From positions 372,001 to 436,000 of the forward strand of contig WGMH01000003.1 in assembly GCA_016125165.1 (NCBI GenBank): a stretch of 64,000 bases of DNA, written 5' to 3'. Positions 56,611-64,000 of this stretch are shown one piece after another. Position 1 is the first letter of the stretch. The number at the start of each line of letters is the position of its first letter. The stretch comes from Alphaproteobacteria bacterium. GTDB lineage: Bacteria; Pseudomonadota; Alphaproteobacteria; Micropepsales; Micropepsaceae. The translations under genes were made by a program, and so were the position numbers. The notes beneath the pieces are model-generated. The model made no database searches and was not told the origin of the DNA. It worked only from the letters and a program-made list of their open reading frames with translations.

Positions 56611-58002
56611 ATGGCATTTGCCCACACCATTGGCGGAACGCGATATGTCTTCGACGATCTGAAAACCTTGCTCGCCCGCGCCACGCCGGACCGCTCCGGC
56701 GACCGGCTTGCGGGCGTGGCAGCAGCAATCGCGGAAGAGCGCGTGGCCGCGCGGATGGCTCTGGCGGATGTGCCGCTTTCAACGTTCCTCACCGAACACG
56801 TCGTTCCCTATGAAACCGATGAAGTGACGCGCCTGATCGCGGACACGCATGACGCCGACGCTTTCGCGCCGGTGGCTTCGCTTACGGTGGGGGAATTTCG
56901 CGACTGGCTGCTGGCGCATGAAACCACCGGCACCAAACTCGCCGCGCTTGCGCCCGGCCTGACGCCGGAGATGGCCGCCGCCGTTTCCAAACTCATGCGC
57001 AATCAGGATCTCATCGCCGTTGCGCGGAAGATCAATGTCGTCACGCGCTTCAACAACACGATCGGTTTGCCGGGGCGGCTTTCGGTGCGGCTGCAACCGA
57101 ACCACCCGACCGACGATCTGAAGGGGATCGCTGCTTCGATTGTCGATGGCCTTCTCTACGGCAGCGGCGATGCGGTGATCGGCATCAATCCGGCGACGGA
57201 CAATGTGGCGACGGTCACGCAGTTGCTCGGCATGCTGGATGCGCTCCGCCAGCGCTGGGATGTGCCCACGCAATCCTGCGTGCTGGCGCATGTCACCACC
57301 ACCTTAACAGTGATGGAGGCCGGTGCGCCGGTCGATCTCGTCTTCCAGTCCGTCGCGGGCAGCGAGGCGGCGAACAAGAGTTTCGGCATCGATCTTTCCG
57401 TGCTGCACGAAGCACACGAAGCCGCATTGTCTCTGAAGCGCGGCGCGCTCGGCGACAATGTGATGTATTTCGAGACCGGCCAGGGCAGCGCGCTTTCCGC
57501 CAATGCGCATCACGGCGTCGATCAGCAAACGATGGATTGCCGCGCCTATGCGGTGGCGCGTGCGTTCAAGCCGCTGCTCGTCAACACTGTGGTCGGCTTC
57601 ATCGGGCCGGAATATCTGTTCGATGGCAAGCAGATCGTGCGCGCCGGGCTGGAGGATCATTTCTGCGGCAAGCTGCTCGGTCTGCCGATGGGTGTGGACG
57701 TTTGCTACACCAACCACGCGGAAGCCGATTCCGACGACATGGACAACCTCCTCACGCTTCTGGGCGTGGCAGGCTGCACCTATGTGATGGGTGTGCCCGG
57801 CGCGGACGATGTGATGCTCTCCTACCAAAGCACCTCGTTCCACGATGCGCTTTACGTGCGCGAGGCGATGGGGCTGAAGCCCGCGCCGGAATTTGAAGCC
57901 TGGCTTTTGCGCATGGGATTGATGGACGGCACAGGCCGCATGCGCACAAAACTGGAAGGCACCGGCGCGCGGGCGTTGCTCAACTTCGATGGCTTCCCAT
58001 GA
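56611..58002 (+). CDS. eutB: Ethanolamine ammonia-lyase large subunit
   Basis: A 463-residue large subunit of the B12-dependent enzyme that splits ethanolamine into acetaldehyde and ammonia. Recognised by ARKINVVTRFNNTIGLPGRL near 139, RLQPNHPTDD, SGDAVIGINPATDN near 190, the active-site region FETGQGSALSANAHHGVDQQT near 290 and VCYTNHAEADSDDMDNL near 368. It overlaps eutC (ATGA). No microcompartment genes, EutA reactivase or adenosyltransferase lie nearby. Confidence 0.95.
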   Translation: MAFAHTIGGTRYVFDDLKTLLARATPDRSGDRLAGVAAAIAEERVAARMALADVPLSTFLTEHVVPYETDEVTRLIADTHDADAFAPVASLTVGEFRDWLLAHETTGTKLAALAPGLTPEMAAAVSKLMRNQDLIAVARKINVVTRFNNTIGLPGRLSVRLQPNHPTDDLKGIAASIVDGLLYGSGDAVIGINPATDNVATVTQLLGMLDALRQRWDVPTQSCVLAHVTTTLTVMEAGAPVDLVFQSVAGSEAANKSFGIDLSVLHEAHEAALSLKRGALGDNVMYFETGQGSALSANAHHGVDQQTMDCRAYAVARAFKPLLVNTVVGFIGPEYLFDGKQIVRAGLEDHFCGKLLGLPMGVDVCYTNHAEADSDDMDNLLTLLGVAGCTYVMGVPGADDVMLSYQSTSFHDALYVREAMGLKPAPEFEAWLLRMGLMDGTGRMRTKLEGTGARALLNFDGFP

Positions 58003-58742
58003 GCGGCGATGACGAATGGAGTGCGCTTCGCGCCTTCACACCGGCAAGGCTGGCGCAAGGCCGCGCGGGCAACGCGCTTCCCACATCGCGCCTGCTGGAA
58101 TTTCAACTTGCCCATGCCCGCGCGCGCGATGCGGTGTGGGCACCGTTCGATCCCGCGAAGATCGCAAGCGATCTTGCCGGTTTCGAATCAATCGCCGTGG
58201 AAACCAACGCAGCGAACCGCCATGCCTATCTGATGAACCCCTCGCTTGGCCGCACGCTGCCGCCTGCCTCGGCATCGAAGCTCACGCGCGGCCCTTACGA
58301 TGCGGTTCTTGTGATCGCAGACGGGCTTTCGCCAAGCGCCATTCATGCGCATGGCGCAGCGCTTGCGAACATCGTTCTCTCCCGCGCGCCTCATCGATGG
58401 GCACCCGCCATCATCGTGACAAATGGGCGTGTCGCCATCGGCGACGAAATTGCCGCCGCGCTCGGCGCATCGCTGGCCGTGGTGATGATTGGCGAGCGCC
58501 CCGGCCTTTCCGCCGCCGACAGCATTGGCCTCTATCTCACTTTCGCACCGAAGCCCGGCATCTCGACGGATGCCGATCGCAACTGCATTTCCAATGTGCG
58601 GCCCGAAGGCTTGCCGCTCGCCGATGCCGCGCACCGCCTCGCATGGCTGATGGACCGAGCTATCGCAATGCAGCAAAGCGGTGTGGCGCTGAAGGAAGCC
58701 GCCGAAAGCCCCACCCTGCCCGCACGCGCGGACTCGCGTTAG
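57999..58742 (+). CDS. eutC: Ethanolamine ammonia-lyase small subunit
   Basis: A 247-residue partner of EutB that binds part of the adenosylcobalamin. The family segments LRAFTPARLAQGRAGNALPTSRLLEFQLAHARARDAV (split here by position 10-45), DGLSPSAIHAHG near 108 and ISTDADRNCISNVRPEGL near 188-205 are present. Its ATG overlaps the eutB stop. Confidence 0.94.
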   Translation: MSGDDEWSALRAFTPARLAQGRAGNALPTSRLLEFQLAHARARDAVWAPFDPAKIASDLAGFESIAVETNAANRHAYLMNPSLGRTLPPASASKLTRGPYDAVLVIADGLSPSAIHAHGAALANIVLSRAPHRWAPAIIVTNGRVAIGDEIAAALGASLAVVMIGERPGLSAADSIGLYLTFAPKPGISTDADRNCISNVRPEGLPLADAAHRLAWLMDRAIAMQQSGVALKEAAESPTLPARADSR

Positions 58743-58771
58743 ACTTCCCCAAACAACTCGGGGAAAACGCC

Positions 58772-59170
58772 ATGACATTTCTTGCAAGGTGGCAGCCACA
58801 ACTGCTCGGCCTGCTGCGCATCGTTTCGGGGCTTCTGTTTCTTGAGCACGGCACAAGCAAGATTCTGCATTGGCCGGATTCGGGCATGCCGCCACCGCCG
58901 CCCGAATTTTTGCCAATTTTGACCGCTGCCGGAATCATCGAGCTCATTGGCGGCGCACTCATCACGATTGGATTTCAGACGCGCCTCGCCGCGTTCATCT
59001 GCGCGGGCGAAATGGCCGTTGCCTATTGGCTTGGTCACTTCGCGCGTGGCGCACAATCGGGCCAATATCTTCCGATGCAAAACGGCGGCGACGCGGCGAT
59101 CCTGTTCTGCTTCGCGTTCCTCTACATGGCAGCGGCCGGTGGCGGCGCCTGGAGCGTCGATCGCAAATAG
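58772..59170 (+). CDS. DoxX family membrane protein
   Basis: A 132-residue protein with four hydrophobic helices. LRIVSGLLFLEHGTSKILHW (14-33) is the DoxX start, IELIGGALITIGFQTRLAA the second helix and MQNGGDAAILFCFAFLYMAA the last. The family includes quinol-linked or oxidative-stress membrane proteins of unclear role. ATG at 58772, GGGGAAAA upstream, 29 bases after eutC. Confidence 0.9.
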   Translation: MTFLARWQPQLLGLLRIVSGLLFLEHGTSKILHWPDSGMPPPPPEFLPILTAAGIIELIGGALITIGFQTRLAAFICAGEMAVAYWLGHFARGAQSGQYLPMQNGGDAAILFCFAFLYMAAAGGGAWSVDRK

Positions 59171-59273
59171 TCACAGTTGAATCAAATTTGTTTCAAATGC
59201 ACGCGCGCGCCGTAACCCACCATTACGGCGGCGCATGCTTGTTTGCGCACCGGACATTCAAAAACGTAGTGCC

Positions 59274-59585
59274 ATGACCAGCATTGTCTTGCCGCCATTC
59301 AGCGATCTGGCGGCGCTCGCGCCGCGCGCGGAGCGAACGTCATCCGGGTCCACCCAACAGCAGCAGCGTCCGCCGGTGCGGGTGGATATTCTGGATCGCT
59401 CGCCGCCGCTCTCGCCCACATCCCCCGCACTGCCCATCGCGCTGGTGCAGGACCTGCAGCCTGCCGGAATCAGTTCGCCGCCAGTCACAAGCGGTGATGC
59501 CGCCAGCCGTTACGAAGCCCGGGCGGCGCGCATGGGGCCTGCCACCGCCTCCATGAACGACAAGCCCTTGCGCATGGATTTCTGA
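59274..59585 (+). CDS. Hypothetical protein
   Basis: A 103-residue, Pro/Ser/Gln-rich, probably disordered protein (SSGSTQQQQRPPVRVD, SPPLSPTSPALP), with no recognised domain or signal peptide. An in-frame ATG lies at 59235. It sits between DoxX and aat and may be a weakly supported ORF. Confidence 0.4.
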   Translation: MTSIVLPPFSDLAALAPRAERTSSGSTQQQQRPPVRVDILDRSPPLSPTSPALPIALVQDLQPAGISSPPVTSGDAASRYEARAARMGPATASMNDKPLRMDF

Positions 59586-59625
59586 CACCGTTCCCGCCAG
59601 GCACAGGCCGCGCTAGACTCGCGCC

Positions 59626-60369
59626 ATGCATGGCAGCGTGGAATTGACGCCCGATCTGGTCCTGAGCGCCTATGCGCAGGGCTGGTTTCCAATGGCGGAG
59701 CGACGCGAGGACACCGAACTTTTCTGGCTGTCGCCGGAGGAGCGCGGGGTCATTCCGCTCGACAAATTTCACGTACCGCGACGCCTCGCCCGCCTTGTAC
59801 GCAGCGATCATTACGAGGTGCGATACGACACCGCCTTCGCGGAGGTGATCCGGGCCTGCGCCGCGCCCGCGCCGGACCGTTCGGAAAGCTGGATCAACGC
59901 CGACATCCTGCGCCTGTATGAGGGTCTCTTCGAAATGGGTCATGCCCATTCGGTGGAATGCTGGCATGACGGCAAACTGGCGGGCGGACTCTATGGCGTC
60001 AGCCTCAGGGGCGCCTTCTTCGGCGAAAGCATGTTCTCGCGCGAACGCGATGCCAGCAAAGTTGCGCTGGTCCATCTCGTGGCGCGGCTGATCGAGGGCG
60101 GTTTCTCGCTGCTCGATGCGCAGTTCATCACCACGCATCTGAGCCAGTTCGGCGCCATTGCAATTTCTCGCCCGCACTATCTGCGCTGGCTGGAAAAGGC
60201 GCTGATGCAGGATGGGAAATTCTACTGTCCCGCGTCTTCCGGCAGCGCCACGGGCGCATCATCCGGCGCGGCATCCGGCGATTTGGGTTTGACCGGGGCA
60301 GCCGACGCGATCGGCGCGGATTCGTCACCGGGGCGGTCGGTCTTGCAACTGATCACCCACACGTCATAG
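59626..60369 (+). CDS. aat: Leucyl/phenylalanyl-tRNA-protein transferase
   Basis: A 247-residue N-end-rule enzyme that adds Leu or Phe from tRNA to proteins with basic N-termini, marking them for Clp[49 protein letters not shown]-type segments, [22 protein letters not shown] (about 125-146) and [16 protein letters not shown] near 166 are diagnostic. The last 45 or so residues are low-complexity (Gly/Ser/Ala) and are read from DNA that is antisense to the convergent DUF2155 gene, a 148-base overlap. Confidence 0.95.
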   Translation: MHGSVELTPDLVLSAYAQGWFPMAERREDTELFWLSPEERGVIPLDKFHVPRRLARLVRSDHYEVRYDTAFAEVIRACAAPAPDRSESWINADILRLYEGLFEMGHAHSVECWHDGKLAGGLYGVSLRGAFFGESMFSRERDASKVALVHLVARLIEGGFSLLDAQFITTHLSQFGAIAISRPHYLRWLEKALMQDGKFYCPASSGSATGASSGAASGDLGLTGAADAIGADSSPGRSVLQLITHTS

Positions 60370-60788
60370 AGCGGGTGCTCCAGCCCGTTGTAAGACGGAC
60401 TCGATGCCAGCATCCATCCGGAGAACACTTTTTTCAAAGGTTTGTCCGGCCGGTGATCCGTGATCTGCACGAAAGCGGTCGTTTCCGGCGCTTCGCTCTG
60501 CGGCGTGGAATAGCAATAACGCACAGTGATGGTGAGCGTTGCGAATTCCACCGGCACGCCAACCGGCGCGAGAATGGTCGTGGGGCGCGCGGTGATCTTG
60601 TCGAGCCCCCGCAGCACCGCCATGCGCCTGACACCGTCCTTGCCGGGAACGGCGTCTTTGACGGTGTAATTGCGCTTGTCATCCGGTTTCAGCGCGACGC
60701 TGGCAGTGTCGGCGGTGGCCGCTGCAAGCGCGGGCGACGCTGCAAAACACGCAAGCGCCAATCCAAGAACCGTACGCTTCATGCTCAC
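60222..60788 (-). CDS. DUF2155 secreted protein
   Basis: A 188-residue protein. A signal peptide ([12 protein letters not shown]) is followed by a conserved domain: [55 protein letters not shown]. This family is almost exclusive to alphaproteobacteria and of unknown function; a link to complex I or the envelope is suggested only by its neighbours. The start is a GTG at 60788 whose GTGA overlaps the mlaD stop; an ATG at 60782 is the alternative. The Asp/Pro/Ala-rich C-terminus overlaps aat on the other strand. Confidence 0.85.
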   Translation of the reverse strand: MSMKRTVLGLALACFAASPALAAATADTASVALKPDDKRNYTVKDAVPGKDGVRRMAVLRGLDKITARPTTILAPVGVPVEFATLTITVRYCYSTPQSEAPETTAFVQITDHRPDKPLKKVFSGWMLASSPSYNGLEHPLYDVWVISCKTDRPGDESAPIASAAPVKPKSPDAAPDDAPVALPEDAGQ

Positions 60789-61234
60789 TTGCTGCCTGTG
60801 CTTCCGTAAATGGCGCGGCCGATCAGTCCCATCAGGTCCACCGAACCCTGCGTATCCAGTATCTTGCCGCCCGGTTTCAGCATCGTGTCACTGCCGCCCG
60901 GTTGCAGCGCGATATATGAACTTCCCAGAATGCCGGACGACGTTACCTTCATCGAAGAATCGTCCGGAATCTGCACACCCTCATTGATCGCAACCGTGAG
61001 GATGGCCTGATAGCTCTTGGGATCAAGTTGCAGCGCGGAGACGGTGCCCACTTTGATGCCGTGCAGCTTCACGTCGGTGCCGCTGGAGATGCCATCCACA
61101 TTGGCGAACACGGCCTGAACTTCATAGCCCGTGCGGTTCGCGTATCCGGTGGAGGTGTAGGCGAAATAGAGAAACCCCGCCGCAATCGCGACAACGGCTG
61201 CGCCGATCAGCGTTTCGATGGTCGTGTTGTTCAT
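60785..61234 (-). CDS. mlaD: MlaD-family lipid-binding protein
   Basis: A 149-residue periplasmic protein with one N-terminal helix (8-27) and an MCE/MlaD domain: YEVQAVFANVDGISSGTDVKLHGIKVGTV and SGILGSSYIALQPGG. MlaD hexamers form the lipid channel of the MlaFEDB phospholipid importer; the other components are not in the window. Confidence 0.93.
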   Translation of the reverse strand: MNNTTIETLIGAAVVAIAAGFLYFAYTSTGYANRTGYEVQAVFANVDGISSGTDVKLHGIKVGTVSALQLDPKSYQAILTVAINEGVQIPDDSSMKVTSSGILGSSYIALQPGGSDTMLKPGGKILDTQGSVDLMGLIGRAIYGSTGSK

Positions 61235-61255
61235 GGCTATTTTGCTCGGACTTTC

Positions 61256-61636
61256 TTACTCGGGCTTCCAGGCCTGATAGTCGCCGGTGGCCTTGGGCCG
61301 CACGCCCTGCGCCGTCAGGCTGCCCTGCGGACGATAGGCTTCCGGCGTGCCGGTCAGATTGGGCTGGTGATCGCGCTCCCAGGTCTTCACGCGCAGCGGC
61401 GTCACCGTAGGCGGCTCCTTGAAGGTGTGGTGCATCCAGCCATGCCAGTCCGGCGGCACGCGGCTGGCTTCCACGGTACCAGCGTAAATCACCCAACGGC
61501 GCTGGCCGGTCTTGTTCTGGTAGTAGCGGTTGCCAAACTTGTCCTCGCCCACGAACTGGCCGGACCACCACGTCGTAACGAGGGTGCCAAACGTGGCGTG
61601 GCGCCACCAGACAAAGATCATACGCAGCAAGGACAT
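61256..61636 (-). CDS. NDUFA12-family complex I accessory subunit
   Basis: A 126-residue protein. FGTLVTTWWSGQFVGEDKFGNRYYQ (split: 17-41), RRWVIYAG, DWHGWMHHTF and YQAWKPE are the NDUFA12 (17.2 kDa subunit) signature. In bacteria this supernumerary subunit occurs only in alphaproteobacteria, and supports the taxonomic call. It starts the NDUFA12-mlaD-DUF2155 operon. Confidence 0.95.
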   Translation of the reverse strand: MSLLRMIFVWWRHATFGTLVTTWWSGQFVGEDKFGNRYYQNKTGQRRWVIYAGTVEASRVPPDWHGWMHHTFKEPPTVTPLRVKTWERDHQPNLTGTPEAYRPQGSLTAQGVRPKATGDYQAWKPE

Positions 61637-61809
61637 CGGCGGGTCTCTGGCTCAGCGGATTCGAGAGCCCGGACTATAGAAGCCGCGCCCGCCCGATTCC
61701 AGAGATACCGCCGGGGCACAGTTGCGCGAAAAAGCGCGGACCGCTTTGTTAACCGCCGTATTCCGGCCGAAATGCACGACCCGCGCCCGGCCCTGAGAGG
61801 ATCGACATC

Positions 61810-62853
61810 ATGACCGCGCTTGTTCCCCTGCCCCCGCATCCCGAAGGGGTGGCCTGGCCGACGCAGGAGTGGCCGCAAGGCGCGATTCCCTCATCCGCGA
61901 ACCGGGCACGCCTTTCGGACCTTCTTGACCATGCCTTCGCCAAGAACGCTCCGGCCGATTTGGGTGAAACCCATGCGCTCGTCATCGTGCAGCATGGACG
62001 CCTCCTGCTCGAACGCTACTGGCGTGATTTCACGCCGACGCAAACCTACAAATCCTGGTCGATGGCCAAATCCATCACACAGGCGCTGGTGGGCATTCTG
62101 GTGAAGGATGGCAAGCTCGACATTCACGCGCCCGCCGCCGTGCCGGAGTGGCAGTCGGACGACGATCCGCGCAAGGCCATCACGCTCGATCTGCTCCTGC
62201 GCATGTCCAGCGGCCTTGCTTTCGTGGAAGAGTACGTGCCGGGCAAAGTTTCCGACGTGCGCGAGATGCTGTTCTTCGGCGGCAAGGCGGACATGGCGCA
62301 CTACGCGGCCTCGCGCCCGCTGGAATATCCGCCGGGCAGCTTCTGGTCCTATTCCAGCGGTACCACAAACATCATCGCGCGCCTTGTTGGCCAAGCAGCG
62401 GGTGCGCACAGCGCGGCGGACTACGAAGCCTTCATGCGTTCGCGGCTTCTGGACAAGATCGGCATGAAAAGCGCGCGGCCAAAATTCGATGCGGCGGGCA
62501 CGTTTATCGGCTCATCATACTGTTTCGCCAGCGCGCGGGACTTCGCGCGCTTCGGCACGCTCTATTTGCGCGATGGCGTGTGGGACGGCGAACGCATCCT
62601 TCCCGAAGGCTGGGTTGACTATGCGCGCACGCCGACATGGCAGCAGCCCACCGATCAGGGCCGGTATGGCGCGCATTGGTGGCTTGATCTGGCAGGACCC
62701 GGCAGCTTTTCCTGCAATGGCTATGAAGGACAGTTCACCGCGGTGATTCCAGACCGTGACATGGTGATCGTCCGTCACGGCGCGACGCAGGCCGAACAGG
62801 GACCGAATGTGAAGGCGTGGATCAAGGCAGTTGCCGAATGCTTTTCAGCGTGA
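61810..62853 (+). CDS. Beta-lactamase-fold serine hydrolase (class C / EstB type)
   Basis: A 347-residue protein. The catalytic S-x-x-K is Ser84-Met-Ala-Lys87 in YKSWSMAKSIT, and the YxN-like Tyr lies in FWSYSSGTTN near 180. HWWLDLAG and NGYEGQFTAVIPDRDMVIVRHG are like 6-aminohexanoate-dimer hydrolases and related esterases. There is no signal peptide, so it is probably cytoplasmic. Substrate unknown. Confidence 0.88.
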   Translation: MTALVPLPPHPEGVAWPTQEWPQGAIPSSANRARLSDLLDHAFAKNAPADLGETHALVIVQHGRLLLERYWRDFTPTQTYKSWSMAKSITQALVGILVKDGKLDIHAPAAVPEWQSDDDPRKAITLDLLLRMSSGLAFVEEYVPGKVSDVREMLFFGGKADMAHYAASRPLEYPPGSFWSYSSGTTNIIARLVGQAAGAHSAADYEAFMRSRLLDKIGMKSARPKFDAAGTFIGSSYCFASARDFARFGTLYLRDGVWDGERILPEGWVDYARTPTWQQPTDQGRYGAHWWLDLAGPGSFSCNGYEGQFTAVIPDRDMVIVRHGATQAEQGPNVKAWIKAVAECFSA

Positions 62854-62892
62854 ACATCAGCCGGCAGGGTCGCGTCCGAGCGGAGAACCGGA

Positions 62893-63471
62893 ATGGGAAA
62901 AGTCAGACTTGAAGCCTTCAGCGATGCAGTGCTGGCAATCATCATCACCATCATGGTGCTGGAGCTGCGCGTTCCGCATGGCGACAGCATCGCGGACCTT
63001 GCCCCGTTGCTGCCGAAATTTCTGAACTACGTGCTCAGCTTCATCTATCTGGGCATCTACTGGAACAATCACCACCACCTGCTTCACACGCTGCACCGGG
63101 TGAGCGGTGGAATTCTTTGGGCCAATCTGCACCTGCTGTTCTGGCTGTCGCTCCTGCCATTTGTCACGGACTGGATGGGGGAAAATCATTTCGCCGCCGG
63201 CCCAACTGCGCTCTATGGTGGCGTTCTGTTCATGGCAGCGCTGGCCTATTCGATTCTGGTCTGGACGATGATCGCCAGCGAAGGGAGAGCCTCGCTGGTT
63301 GGCCGCGCCGTGGGCCGAGACCTCAAGGGCAATCTCTCGCTGGCTGCCTATGCGCTGGGGGTGGGCCTTTCCTATTGGCAAACATGGCTGGCGCAAGGGC
63401 TCTACATCGCTGTTGCGCTGACGTGGCTCATTCCCGATCGCCGCATTGAGCGGGCCATCAGCGAAGAATAA
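62893..63471 (+). CDS. TMEM175/DUF1211-like potassium channel
   Basis: A 192-residue membrane protein with about six helices. The conserved RxxxFSD motif is RLEAFSD (5-11) at the first helix, which forms the pore in bacterial TMEM175 channels. NHHHLLHTLHRVSGGILWANLHLLFW is the matching later segment. Potassium channel activity is inferred from the family. Confidence 0.9.
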   Translation: MGKVRLEAFSDAVLAIIITIMVLELRVPHGDSIADLAPLLPKFLNYVLSFIYLGIYWNNHHHLLHTLHRVSGGILWANLHLLFWLSLLPFVTDWMGENHFAAGPTALYGGVLFMAALAYSILVWTMIASEGRASLVGRAVGRDLKGNLSLAAYALGVGLSYWQTWLAQGLYIAVALTWLIPDRRIERAISEE

Positions 63472-63479
63472 GCGGCGGG

Positions 63480-64000
63480 CTAACGTTCCGGCACATCCGG
63501 AATTTCGGCGAGACCGCGCAGCGCGTCTTCGTGCAACGGCGAATGTTCCAACACTCGCCGATACCACCGCCGCGCGCCTTCTTTGTCGCCCGCTTGCCGG
63601 TAACGATCCGCGATCAAAGCACCTAGCGCCGCGTGCCAGGGGCGTATCAGCGCAGATTGTCTGTCATAGTCCGCCGACATGATTTCAAAGGCGCGTTCCA
63701 AAAGGTCCAGTGCCTTTGCCGCGAAGCCTTCCATGCCTTCAATGTCGGCCAGATTGATGAGAACGCCCCACGCATCGGGATCGCACTTCAGCGCTGTCTC
63801 ATAGCACTGCCTCGCATCGGCGAAGCGACCCAACGCCGTCAGCACGAGCCCCATGGCCTTCAGTGCCTGCGCACTCTCAGGCTCTATCGACAGAGCCCGG
63901 TCGCAAAGCGCATGCGCCTCGTTCAGGACTTTCCCGCCTTCCGGCGATACGAACACGCCACTTTCCAAAGCCTCCTGCATCGTGCGGCGCGGGGCATCAC
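63480..64000 (-). CDS. TPR-repeat protein (5' end probably outside the window)
   Basis: The frame ends at 63480 and stays open to the right edge. Three or four TPR units are clear: ALSIEPESAQALKAMGLVLTALGRFADARQCYETAL, then a unit with EGFAAKALDLLERAFEIM, and ADRYRQAGDKEGARRWYRRVLEHSPLHEDALRGL. An ATG at 63980 exists, but the codons upstream (DAPRRT) read like protein too. Function unknown. Confidence 0.75.
   Translation of the reverse strand, partial: DAPRRTMQEALESGVFVSPEGGKVLNEAHALCDRALSIEPESAQALKAMGLVLTALGRFADARQCYETALKCDPDAWGVLINLADIEGMEGFAAKALDLLERAFEIMSADYDRQSALIRPWHAALGALIADRYRQAGDKEGARRWYRRVLEHSPLHEDALRGLAEIPDVPER

Noticed and set aside
61028-61813. 261-codon plus-strand frame over mlaD and NDUFA12
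   Set aside because: Both minus-strand genes match known families; the frame has no motifs.

Overview
The window is a gene-dense, GC-rich stretch of an alphaproteobacterial chromosome. The evidence is the gene content and its order: an RNase E with an acidic insert in its S1 domain, an NDUFA12-type complex I subunit beside a DUF2155 protein and MlaD, a SUF operon with SufU and SufT led by an Rrf2 regulator, and the run prfB, mrcA, amiC, rne, M48-TPR, DsbA, aroQ, accB, accC, aat, DUF2155. That run is, from memory, a familiar alphaproteobacterial order. I cannot assign a genus. No tRNA, rRNA, CRISPR array or insertion sequence was seen.

Layout. 1-10.6 kb: a membrane histidine kinase (cut by the left edge), parE, a PRMT-like methyltransferase, an M28 peptidase, an MFS transporter, a DEAD-box helicase and a short-chain dehydrogenase. 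10.7-17.4 kb: a coniferyl-aldehyde-dehydrogenase-like enzyme, a diguanylate cyclase, an enoyl-CoA hydratase-family protein, an M13 peptidase behind a hairpin-rich leader, and a TfoX-N protein. 17.4-25.1 kb: one minus-strand Fe-S assembly operon (iscR-like, cysteine desulfurase, sufB, a 68-residue glycine-zipper ORF, sufC, sufD, sufS, sufU, sufT, sufA), mostly coupled by ATGA overlaps and driven by a promoter that looks IscR-controlled. 25.3-28 kb: a hydrolase, a palindromic intergenic repeat, a nitroreductase, a HigBA-like toxin-antitoxin pair with an operator palindrome, and a candidate non-coding RNA ending in a clear intrinsic terminator.

28-45.3 kb is mainly housekeeping and cell envelope: anmK, tyrS, a very large AsmA/YhdP-like protein, bcp, an M23 peptidase overlapping a bactofilin, prfB with its programmed +1 frameshift, a TonB-like protein, PBP1a, an N-acetylmuramoyl-L-alanine amidase and rne. 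45.3-64 kb continues the conserved run, but it is broken in three places by accessory genes: (1) a truncated GNAT gene and a short gamma-glutamyltransferase-like gene; (2) small secreted proteins, a LuxR-type regulator and a thiS-thiG fusion; (3) an AT-rich two-domain gene with a nucleoside-deoxyribosyltransferase/TIR-like C-terminus, eutBC, a DoxX protein and a small ORF. The window ends with a serine hydrolase, a TMEM175-like channel and a TPR protein cut by the right edge.

The best candidates for something undescribed are the two-domain gene at 55425-56453 (possible antiphage effector), the RNA gene at about 27663-27998, and the small membrane protein coupled inside the suf operon.
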